Shown piece by piece: positions 35,062 to 42,659 of a DNA stretch of 64,000 nucleotides; the first letter of the stretch is position 1, and each line of letters starts with the position of its first letter. A model generated the notes under the pieces. That model searched no databases. It was given only the letters and a program-made list of their open reading frames with translations, and was not told the origin of the DNA. This stretch comes from Bradyrhizobium tropiciagri (GTDB lineage Bacteria > Pseudomonadota > Alphaproteobacteria > Rhizobiales > Xanthobacteraceae). The stretch is from positions 310,001 to 374,000 of the forward strand of contig NZ_JAFCKH010000002.1 in assembly GCF_018130505.1 (NCBI RefSeq). Reading direction: 5' to 3'. A program made the translations under genes and the position numbers.

Positions 35062-37662
35062 ATGAAGGCAGCCAGTCAACTGGTCGTTACGGCGTGGCTT
35101 GCGCTGGCCGCGAGCGCCTGTCTCGCCGCGCCGTCATCCGCGCAGCAAGGCAGCGTCGCGGCACTCAGCGCGAAGATCAACGCGCTGAGCCGCGCCGGCA
35201 AATACGCCGAAGCCGTCCCGCTCGCACAGGGGCAGCTCGACAGCCTCGAGAAGAAGTACGGACCGAACAATCGCGATGTCGCGGCAGCGCTCAACAATCT
35301 CGCCCAGCTCTATGGCGAGCAGGGCCGCGATGCCGAAGCCGAACCGTTGTTCAAGCGCGCCATTGCGATCCTCGACAAGGTGTCGGGCCTCAATTCCGCG
35401 GATGCCGCGCCGGAACTGAACAATCTCGCCGCGCTCTACCAGCGGCAGCAGCGCTATGCGGACGCTGAGCCGCTGTTCAAGCGCGCGCTCGAGATCCGCG
35501 AGCGGGCGCTCGGGCGCAGCCATCCCGATCTCGGGCAATCGCTCAACAATCTCGCCACGCTCTACGAGAAGCTCGGCCGCCACGCGGATTCCGAGCCGCT
35601 GTTCAAGCGTGCGCTTGCGATCTACGAGAAGGCCGCCGGGTCCGAGCATCCGGCCGTCGCCACGCTGCTCAACAATCTCGGCCAGGTCGAGAAGGTGCAG
35701 GGCCGCTATGCGGAGGCCGAACCGAAGATCCGGCGCTCGCTCGCGATCCGCGAGAAGGTGCTCGGGCGCGAGCATCCCGACGTCGCGCGCTCGCTCAACA
35801 ATCTCGCCGATCTCCATGAGCGGCAGGGTCGTTACGCCGACGCCGAGCCGCTGTATCGGCGTGCGGCGGCGATCCGGCAGAGCGCGCTCGGGCCTGATCA
35901 TCCCGATCTTGCGATATCGTTCAACAACCTCGCTTACCTCTACCAGCTCGAAGGCCGCAGCGCCGACGCACTGCCGATCGTCGAGACCACGATCGCAAGC
36001 GGCCGCGCGCAACCCCGCGTGGCACTGCCGGTGCTGCTGGCCGCGCAGCGCCAGCAATTGCTGGCCGACGGCAAGGCGCTCGACGATGCGCTGATCGTGG
36101 TCCAGCGCGCCACGCAATCGTCGGCGGCATCCGCGGTGAACAAGCTCGCGGTCCGGCTTGCCGCGGGCACCGATCGGCTCGCGCAGCTGGTGCGCCGCGA
36201 CCAGGACCTCGCAACCGAGGCCGAGGCGCTGGACAAGTCGCTGCTGTCGGCGGTCTCGAAGGATCGCGCCAAGCGCGACGCCGCGGCCGAACAGCGTAGC
36301 CGCGCGCGGCTCGCCGCGATCGCCGCCGAGCGCGCCGGCCTGCAAAAGACCTTTGCGAGCGAGTTTCCGGACTACGCCGCGCTGTCGAACCCGCTGCCGA
36401 TGACGGCGCGCGATATCCAGTCGCTACTCTCGGCGGACGAAGCGATGGTGTTGTTCGCGGTCGCCGAGCAGCAGAGCTTCGTGTTCGCGCTGACGCGCGA
36501 TGCCGTCGACTGGAAGGCGGTTTCGCTCGGCGCCGACGCATTGTCGGCGAAGGTTGCCGCGTTTCGCCGCGGCCTCGACATCGGCAAGGCGAGCGATGCC
36601 ACCGGCAAGACCGGACTGTTCGACCTCGCATTGGCCAATGAGCTCTATGCAACGCTGCTCGGCCCGGTCGAATCACTGATCAAGGACAAGCGCAGCCTGC
36701 TGGTTGCGCCGGCAGGATCGTTGACAGCGCTACCATTTCATTTGCTGGTGACCGAGCCGCCCGCGGCTGCGATTCCCGAGACATTTGCCGGCTATCGCGA
36801 CGCCGCGTGGCTGGTGAAGCGGCAGGCGGTGTCGATCCTGCCGGCCGCATCCAGCCTGAAGGCATCGCGTGTGTTTGCGCGCAAGGAGGACAGCACAAAG
36901 CCGATGACCGGCTTTGGCGATCCGCTGTTCAATCCGTCCTCCGAAGGCGCCGGCGACAAGCGCACCGCGGTCAAGCAGGCCTCGCGCGCGCTCGTGACGT
37001 CGGCCTATACCGACTTCTGGCAGGGCGCCGGCGTCGACCGTGCGCGGCTTGCGGCAGCGCTGCCGCAACTGCCCGATACGGCCGACGAGTTGAACGCGGT
37101 GGCAAAGGATCTCGGCGCCACGCCGTCCGATATCCATCTTGGTGCCGATGCCAGCGAATCCACGGTCAAACGCGCGCATTTGGCCGATTACGGCATTGTC
37201 TATTTCGCCACGCACGGCCTCGTTGCGGGCGATGTGAAGGGACTTGCGGAACCTTCTCTGGTCTTGAGCATTCCAACCCAGCCGTCGGATTTTGACGACG
37301 GGCTGCTCACCTCGAGCGAGGTCGCGCAGCTCAAGCTCAACGCCGATTGGGTGGTGCTATCTGCATGCAACACGATAGCCGGCGACAAGCCCGGCGCCGA
37401 AGCCCTGTCGGGGCTGGCGCGCTCGTTCTTCTACGCGGGCGCACGGGCGCTGCTGGTGTCGCACTGGTCGGTGGATTCCGAGGCCGCGACGCGCATCGCC
37501 ACGTCGACATTCGATCGCCTGAAGGCCGATCCGAAGCTCGGCCGCGCCGAGGCGCTGCGCCAGGCCATGCTGGCCTATCTCAACGACGCATCATCACCGC
37601 GAAATGCATACCCGGCATTCTGGGCGCCATTTGCCCTGATCGGCGAGGGCGCCGCGCGCTGA
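35062..37662 (+). CDS. secreted TPR-CHAT protein (caspase-like protease domain)
   Basis: 866 residues. The signal peptide MKAASQLVVTAWLALAASA is followed by a likely cleavage at SSA-QQ. Residues ~45-300 hold six kinesin-light-chain-type TPRs of 42 residues (e.g. SLNNLADLHERQGRYADAEP). A helical linker leads to the CHAT domain (~560-866). Its catalytic dyad is visible: His718 in IVYFATHGLVAGD and Cys769 in VVLSACNTIAGD, plus YAGARALLVSHWSVDSEA. CHAT domains are clan-CD proteases; TPRs usually bind a partner. The signal peptide places it outside the cytoplasm. The gene lies between the chvI block and pckA. Confidence 0.9.
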   Translation: MKAASQLVVTAWLALAASACLAAPSSAQQGSVAALSAKINALSRAGKYAEAVPLAQGQLDSLEKKYGPNNRDVAAALNNLAQLYGEQGRDAEAEPLFKRAIAILDKVSGLNSADAAPELNNLAALYQRQQRYADAEPLFKRALEIRERALGRSHPDLGQSLNNLATLYEKLGRHADSEPLFKRALAIYEKAAGSEHPAVATLLNNLGQVEKVQGRYAEAEPKIRRSLAIREKVLGREHPDVARSLNNLADLHERQGRYADAEPLYRRAAAIRQSALGPDHPDLAISFNNLAYLYQLEGRSADALPIVETTIASGRAQPRVALPVLLAAQRQQLLADGKALDDALIVVQRATQSSAASAVNKLAVRLAAGTDRLAQLVRRDQDLATEAEALDKSLLSAVSKDRAKRDAAAEQRSRARLAAIAAERAGLQKTFASEFPDYAALSNPLPMTARDIQSLLSADEAMVLFAVAEQQSFVFALTRDAVDWKAVSLGADALSAKVAAFRRGLDIGKASDATGKTGLFDLALANELYATLLGPVESLIKDKRSLLVAPAGSLTALPFHLLVTEPPAAAIPETFAGYRDAAWLVKRQAVSILPAASSLKASRVFARKEDSTKPMTGFGDPLFNPSSEGAGDKRTAVKQASRALVTSAYTDFWQGAGVDRARLAAALPQLPDTADELNAVAKDLGATPSDIHLGADASESTVKRAHLADYGIVYFATHGLVAGDVKGLAEPSLVLSIPTQPSDFDDGLLTSSEVAQLKLNADWVVLSACNTIAGDKPGAEALSGLARSFFYAGARALLVSHWSVDSEAATRIATSTFDRLKADPKLGRAEALRQAMLAYLNDASSPRNAYPAFWAPFALIGEGAAR

Positions 37663-37971
37663 GTGGCACCTTTTGTGCATCGCAGCGGCTTGCTACCTGG
37701 GAGAACAGCCGCGAAACGCCGCCGCACTCCTTTGAAAACAAAGCGAAAGCAAAACGAAACGCTCCCGCGCTGCGGCATTTGCGTCGGATGATGATGTGCC
37801 TGCCTTGGAATAAACCAAAAGCCAGTCGACTAGCTTGGCAAGCCCGGCGTTCCCTACTATTAGGTCGCCGGACCGGGGCCGGAAGGCTATATTCAACAGG
37901 CGGTCACCGCGGCGGGGCGCGATTGGCAACATTCGCGCGATCAAGGATACGCGGGTTCGAGGAGGTTCTTC
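37663..37971 (+). other. 309-bp pckA upstream region
   Basis: No gene is supported here. A plausible promoter lies at 37835-37863, and the last bases give the pckA ribosome site GGAGG. ChvI-type regulators are known to act at pckA in rhizobia, but I could not define a ChvI site by eye. Confidence 0.5.
37835..37863 (+). promoter_or_regulatory. candidate pckA promoter
   Basis: TTGGCA and TATTAG are separated by exactly 17 bp, 109 bp before the GTG start of pckA. That is 5/6 and 4/6 matches to the sigma70 boxes. Assignment by pattern only. Confidence 0.4.
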
Positions 37972-39588
37972 GTGCAAGAGACGGGCGTGCATAACGGTGC
38001 CTTCGGCGCCGACAAATTCGGCTTAAAAAATCTCAAGGGCGTGCATTGGAACTATGGTGCACCTCAGCTCTACGAGCACTCGCTGCGATCAGGCGAAGCG
38101 GTGCTCTCGGCCGATGGCGCGCTTTGCGCGGATACCGGTGAGTTCACCGGCCGCAGCCCGAAGGACAAGTTCACGGTCCGCGACGGCCTGACCGACAAGA
38201 GCATGTGGTGGGCCGGCAACCAGTCGATCACCTCAGAGCAGTTTGCGACGCTCTATGCCGACTTCCTCAAGCACGCCGAAGGCATGACGCTGTTCGCGCA
38301 GGACCTCTACGGCGGCGCAGATGCGAAGCATCGCATCAAGACGCGCGTCTTCACCGAGCTGGCCTGGCACTCGCTGTTCATCCGCACGCTGTTGATCCGC
38401 CCCGACGTGTCGGAGCTCGCGAGCTTCGTGCCGGAACTCACCATCATCGACCTGCCGAGCTTCCGCGCCGATCCGAAACGCCATGGCTGCAAGTCGGAGA
38501 ACGTCGTCGCGATCGATTTCGCCCGCAAGATCGTCCTGATCGGTGGTTCTTATTATGCCGGCGAGATGAAAAAGAGCGTGTTCACGACGCTGAACTTCTA
38601 TCTGCCCGAGAAGGGCGTGATGCCGATGCATTGCTCGGCCAATGTCGGCCCCGACGGCGACAGCGCGATCTTCTTCGGCCTGTCCGGCACCGGCAAGACC
38701 ACGCTCTCGGCCGATCCCAAGCGCACGCTGATCGGTGACGACGAGCATGGCTGGAGCGAGGACGGCATCTTCAATTTCGAAGGCGGCTGCTACGCCAAGT
38801 GCATCAAGCTCTCGGCCGAGGCCGAGCCGGAGATCTACGCCGCCAGCAAGCGCTTCGGCGCGGTGCTGGAGAACGTCGTGCTCGGCGAGCGCGACCGCGT
38901 GCCCGATTTCGACGACGGCTCGAAGACCGAGAACACCCGCTCGGCCTATCCGCTCGATTTCATCCCCAACGCCTCGCGCACCGGCTGCGCGCCGCATCCC
39001 AAGAACGTGGTGATGCTGGCCGCCGATGCCTTCGGCGTGATGCCGCCGATCGCCAAGCTGACGCCGGCGCAGGCGATGTATCACTTCCTGTCCGGCTACA
39101 CCGCGAAGGTCGCGGGCACCGAGCGCGGTCTCGGCAACGAGCCGCAGCCGGAATTCTCGACCTGCTTCGGCTCGCCGTTCCTGCCGCGCGATCCCTCGGT
39201 CTACGGCAACCTGCTGCGCGAATTGATCGCCAAGCACAATGTCGATTGCTGGCTGGTCAACACCGGCTGGACCGGCGGCAAGTACGGCACCGGCCGCCGC
39301 ATGCCGATCAAGGTCACGCGCGCGCTGCTCACCGCGGCGCTGAACGGCTCGCTGCGCAATGCCGATTTCCGCACTGACAAGTATTTCGGCTTTGCGGTGC
39401 CGACCTCGCTGCCGGGCGTCGAGCCGCACATCCTCGACCCGATCAAGACCTGGGCCGACAAGGCCGAGTTCGACAAGACCGCGCGTGCGCTGGTCGGCAT
39501 GTTCGCCAAGAACTTCGCCAAGTTCGAAGCCCAAGTCGACGCCGAAGTCCGCGCCGCCGCGCCCGAGGTGAAGCTGGCGGCGGAGTAA
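37972..39588 (+). CDS. pckA: phosphoenolpyruvate carboxykinase (ATP)
   Basis: 538 residues, full length. The kinase P-loop [16 protein letters not shown], the oxaloacetate/metal region ([43 protein letters not shown]) and [15 protein letters not shown] are all intact. It converts oxaloacetate plus ATP to phosphoenolpyruvate, the entry step of gluconeogenesis for bacteria living on dicarboxylates. Start is GTG 37972 with GGAGG upstream. A strong intrinsic terminator follows at 39616-39645. Confidence 0.97.
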   Translation: MQETGVHNGAFGADKFGLKNLKGVHWNYGAPQLYEHSLRSGEAVLSADGALCADTGEFTGRSPKDKFTVRDGLTDKSMWWAGNQSITSEQFATLYADFLKHAEGMTLFAQDLYGGADAKHRIKTRVFTELAWHSLFIRTLLIRPDVSELASFVPELTIIDLPSFRADPKRHGCKSENVVAIDFARKIVLIGGSYYAGEMKKSVFTTLNFYLPEKGVMPMHCSANVGPDGDSAIFFGLSGTGKTTLSADPKRTLIGDDEHGWSEDGIFNFEGGCYAKCIKLSAEAEPEIYAASKRFGAVLENVVLGERDRVPDFDDGSKTENTRSAYPLDFIPNASRTGCAPHPKNVVMLAADAFGVMPPIAKLTPAQAMYHFLSGYTAKVAGTERGLGNEPQPEFSTCFGSPFLPRDPSVYGNLLRELIAKHNVDCWLVNTGWTGGKYGTGRRMPIKVTRALLTAALNGSLRNADFRTDKYFGFAVPTSLPGVEPHILDPIKTWADKAEFDKTARALVGMFAKNFAKFEAQVDAEVRAAAPEVKLAAE

Positions 39589-39615
39589 GCCTGCGGGTAC
39601 TGATCGCGTGATTTG

Positions 39616-39645
39616 AAAGGGCGGCCGGTGTGGCCGCCCTTTTTT
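39616..39645 (+). terminator. intrinsic terminator of pckA
   Basis: GGGCGGCC, loop GGTGT, GGCCGCCC, then six T. An AAA before the stem also pairs with the T-run, so it may act in both directions, though the next minus-strand gene ends 150 bp further on. Confidence 0.9.
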
Positions 39646-39666
39646 GTTCGAGAGATCAACTTTCGT

Positions 39667-39777
39667 CCCGTCATCCTGAGGTGCGAGCGGAGCGAGCCTC
39701 GAAGGATGAATCGGCCTCCGGCCGGGCCGTGCATCCTTCGAGGCTCGCCGAAGAGGCTCGCACCTCAGGATGACGGG
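39667..39777. repeat. 111-bp palindromic repeat, copy 1
   Basis: Begins CCCGTCATCCTGAGGTGCGA and ends TCGCACCTCAGGATGACGGG; long inverted arms with GGATGAATCGGCC in the centre. A near-identical copy of equal length is at 55202-55312. It sits between convergent pckA and arginase genes. Confidence 0.9.
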
Positions 39778-39798
39778 AATGGCATTGTACGCTCCTCG

Positions 39799-40776
39799 CT
39801 ACTCCCCCATCTCGGGCAGCACCGCATTGGTCGGCGTCTGCCGATCCGTGATCTGCAATCCGAACAGGCTGCCGATCAATTCCACCGCGACGCGGGCGGT
39901 GCGGCCGCGTTCGTCGAGGAAAGGGTTGAGCTCGACGATGTCGAGCGAGCGCACCAGCCCGGAATCGTGCAGCAGCTCCATGATGAGATGGGCTTCGCGA
40001 TAGGTCGCGCCGCCGGGCACCGTGGTGCCGACACCGGGCGCCACCGCCGGATCGAGGAAGTCGACGTCGAACGAGACGTGCAGCACGCCGTTCTTGGCGC
40101 GCACGCGCTCGATGACCTTGCGGGTCAGCACGGCGACGCCGAACTCGTCGATCTGGCGCATGTCCGCGATTGAGACGTTGCGCTGGCGCAGCAGCTTGCG
40201 CTCCAGCGGATCGACCGAGCGGGTGCCGATCAGGTCGAGCTGGCTCGGCGGGATGGTGGCGCGCGGCAGTCCGCCGAGCAGGTCGTCCAATCCGTCTTCG
40301 CCACACAGGAACGCCGCCGACATGCCGTGCATGTTGCCGGTGATGGTGGTGGCCGGCGTGTTGTAGTCGGCATGCGCATCGACCCACAGCGCGAACAGCG
40401 GCCGGCCCTTCTCCTGCCAGTAGCGCGCGACGCCGTTGATCGAGCCCATCGACAGCGAATGGTCGCCGCCCATGAAGATCGGGATCGCGCCGGAATGCGC
40501 CAGCCAGTAGGCGCGCTCGGAGATCGCGCGGGTCCAGGTCTTCACCTCGTCGTAGAACTTCGTGTTGGCCGGCGCCTCGCCATCGGACACGACGGCGGGG
40601 ATCGCAAGGTTGCCGTGATCGTCGACGCCGAAACCAAGCTGCTCGAGCAGCCGCGCGATGCCCGCGGTGCGCAGCGCGTCGGGCCCCATCAGCGGGCCGG
40701 CCTGCGATGCGCCGATCTCGATGGGAATGCCGAGCAGTGCGATGCGCGTGGGTCTGATGTTGTCGGCTTCGGACAT
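39799..40776 (-). CDS. arginase
   Basis: 325 residues. The binuclear manganese ligands are visible in IFMGGDHSLSMGS, LWVDAHADYNTP and VSFDVDFLDPAVAPG, with the substrate loop SGNMHG-like TGNMHGMSAAF and the late EXNPXXD equivalent VELNPFLDERG. It hydrolyses arginine to ornithine and urea, allowing arginine to be used as a nitrogen source. No partner genes (ornithine cyclodeaminase, transporter) are adjacent. Family identity (arginase rather than agmatinase) rests on length and on the NMHG region. Confidence 0.93.
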   Translation of the reverse strand: MSEADNIRPTRIALLGIPIEIGASQAGPLMGPDALRTAGIARLLEQLGFGVDDHGNLAIPAVVSDGEAPANTKFYDEVKTWTRAISERAYWLAHSGAIPIFMGGDHSLSMGSINGVARYWQEKGRPLFALWVDAHADYNTPATTITGNMHGMSAAFLCGEDGLDDLLGGLPRATIPPSQLDLIGTRSVDPLERKLLRQRNVSIADMRQIDEFGVAVLTRKVIERVRAKNGVLHVSFDVDFLDPAVAPGVGTTVPGGATYREAHLIMELLHDSGLVRSLDIVELNPFLDERGRTARVAVELIGSLFGLQITDRQTPTNAVLPEMGE

Positions 40777-40884
40777 GCGGCGCGGCTCCCAAAGGCTTGG
40801 AACAGAAGCGACGCGCTAATGTTCCCTCAACCCTTGAAATAGGCAATCCGGTCCGGCCCGGCCACTGTGGATAGCTGGTTGCGC

Positions 40885-41703
40885 CTACGCCTTGAAATAC
40901 GCGATTTGCGTCGTGGTGGCGAGCAGGCGGCCGGACGGCGACCACAATTCGCCGTGCTGGTCGCCGTAGCTCTTGTGGAACGTCTTGGCGTCGGCGACGG
41001 CGAGCACGCGGGTAGTATCCTCCGCGTCGAGGTCGGCCGCATCGGCGTGGAAATAGGTCGTCAGCGACACCGTGCCGAACGGCACCAGTTCGTTGCGCGC
41101 GTGGAAGATCCGGCCGAAGAATGCATCCGACATCGACATCAGCGACAGCGCGTCGACCTTGCGCGGCACGCGGTCGGCCATCCAGAGCTTCGAATATGGG
41201 CTCACCGGTTCGCTCAGCGCGGCGCCGCCGATGTCTGGCTTGCCCTCGTCGAAGCGGAAGTCGTACTGGTTGGCCCAGGTCATCGCGAGCTTCGGATACG
41301 GCCGCAGCTCCTCGAACGGCCGGGCGCCGGGGAAGCCGGATGGCTGGTGCGACCATGACGGCCGGCGCTCGGCGAACACCGCCGTTGCCAGCGTCGCGAC
41401 CTCGCCGCGGCCCTGCGTCATCTCGACCGACCAGTGCTGGCTCGAGCGGTTGGCCTTCACCAGCCGGACATCGAGATCGAACGAGCCCTCGGCCACCGGC
41501 GCGCAGTAATTGACGGTCAGCGCCAGCGGATCGCCGGCGCGCTGCGGATGCTGCATCAGCGCCCGCAAAATCGTCGCCGCCGTGCAGCCGCCGAACGGCC
41601 CGACGAATGCCCAGTAATCCGGACTGGTCCGTCCCTGCCAGCGGCTGTCGCCGGCAGTGACTGCGGTCGCTTCATCGAACAGGTGCGGGGTCTTGGTGAG
41701 CAT
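40885..41703 (-). CDS. acyl-CoA thioesterase family protein (TesB-like double hotdog)
   Basis: 272 residues. The first hotdog domain has PDYWAFVGPFGGCTAATILR, where a Gly-Gly turn starts the central helix; the second has SLTTYFHADAADL and the C-terminal STTQIAYFKA-like end (ATTTQIAYFKA). This is the 4HBT_3/TesB-like group that hydrolyses acyl-CoAs; chain-length preference unknown. AAGGATCATT precedes ATG 41703. After the stop the next 60 bases carry a second, shorter copy of the C-terminal codons (…RIAYFKG stop). Confidence 0.82.
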   Translation of the reverse strand: MLTKTPHLFDEATAVTAGDSRWQGRTSPDYWAFVGPFGGCTAATILRALMQHPQRAGDPLALTVNYCAPVAEGSFDLDVRLVKANRSSQHWSVEMTQGRGEVATLATAVFAERRPSWSHQPSGFPGARPFEELRPYPKLAMTWANQYDFRFDEGKPDIGGAALSEPVSPYSKLWMADRVPRKVDALSLMSMSDAFFGRIFHARNELVPFGTVSLTTYFHADAADLDAEDTTRVLAVADAKTFHKSYGDQHGELWSPSGRLLATTTQIAYFKA

Positions 41704-41731
41704 AATGATCCTTGATGCAAATTCGCGCCAC

Positions 41732-41817
41732 CGTCATTGCGAGGAGCGAAGCGACGAAGCAATCCATCGCTCCGCATATGTGGAATGATGGATTGCTTCG
41801 CTGCGCTCGCAATGACG
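41732..41817. repeat. palindromic repeat of the CGTCATTGCGAGG type
   Basis: Arms CGTCATTGCGAGGAGCGAAG and the mirror image ending GCTCGCAATGACG, with AAGCAATCCATC / GATGGATTGCTT inside. It lies between two minus-strand genes, upstream of the thioesterase start. Confidence 0.85.
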
Positions 41818-41904
41818 GCGCGCTCGACATGCAATATCGCGGCCCGCCGCCCCGAATTCAATAACGTCACACGTAAAGGATTTCCGTACGCCGGGATTAT
41901 GCAG

Positions 41905-42603
41905 TTACGTACAATCCAAAGGCCCGCAAAAGTCGCCTATCGCATTGGCCGCGGCATCGGGATGGGTCGCCAGCAGCATGTGCGAGGCTTCGAGCCAATG
42001 GACCTGACAGCGCGGCTGCGCAGCGACGATCTCGCCTATCTGTCGCTCGTTTGTCAGGTGGTCGAAACGCCCGTGAAGACACAGTATTGGGCACGTGATC
42101 TCGCGCAGCCGGTCGCGCTTGTCCACGCGAAGCACCTCGCGGGCCCGATCTTGAAGGATGTTGCGCGGCAAGGTCGCGAGCACCTGGTGAAGGCAGGTCG
42201 AGAGTTCTGGTGTCGCCGTTGCTCCCATCAATGCCGCGGCAATCAGGCGCTTCGGGAGCCATCTGACGTCGAAGGCTCGAACGAATGCGGCGAGCTGGCT
42301 TGGCAGCGGATGCCGCGCGAAGCTCGACGCCAGGATCATGCCGGCGACCCGCTGATCCGTCGCGGCGATCTCTATCGCAATCGGCCCGGAAAATGACTCG
42401 CCAAGGACGACGAAGGGTCGGCTGGGGGCGCGTTCCAAGACATAGGCCGCCAGCTCGGCATAGCTTAGCGATCGATCGAGGGGGTAGCTGACGAGTTGAA
42501 CCGGACGATGCACGGCCAGTCTCTTTGCGAGATCTTTCAGCAACTCGCCGGTTCCGTCCATGCCGGGCAACAGGATGATCGGAATGGCTTCGGGTGGGCT
42601 CAT
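41905..42603 (-). CDS. alpha/beta-hydrolase
   Basis: 232 residues. Oxyanion-hole region LLPGMDGTGELL, nucleophile elbow GESFSG, acid in HGRFDHLTN and catalytic His in EASHMLLATHP. All triad members are present, so it should be an active serine hydrolase (esterase or lipase type); substrate unknown. ATG 42603 is used because MSPPEAIPIILLPG is the normal start of the fold. G+C is lower than neighbours in places. It is 56 bp downstream of glycogen phosphorylase on the same strand. Confidence 0.87.
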   Translation of the reverse strand: MSPPEAIPIILLPGMDGTGELLKDLAKRLAVHRPVQLVSYPLDRSLSYAELAAYVLERAPSRPFVVLGESFSGPIAIEIAATDQRVAGMILASSFARHPLPSQLAAFVRAFDVRWLPKRLIAAALMGATATPELSTCLHQVLATLPRNILQDRAREVLRVDKRDRLREITCPILCLHGRFDHLTNERQIGEIVAAQPRCQVHWLEASHMLLATHPDAAANAIGDFCGPLDCT

Positions 42604-42659
42604 CTTTTTGTCGAAGCGTGTCGTTCCCCGACACGAGCCCAACCCGATCGCATTGACAT

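Noticed and set aside
35062-37662. Craspase-like (type III-E CRISPR) system built on the TPR-CHAT protein
   Set aside because: A signal peptide is present and there is no Cas gene or CRISPR array anywhere in the window.
40827-40884. Duplicated C-terminus of the thioesterase (second ...IAYFK... plus stop)
   Set aside because: Only about eight codons resemble each other; too short to call a pseudogene or duplication.
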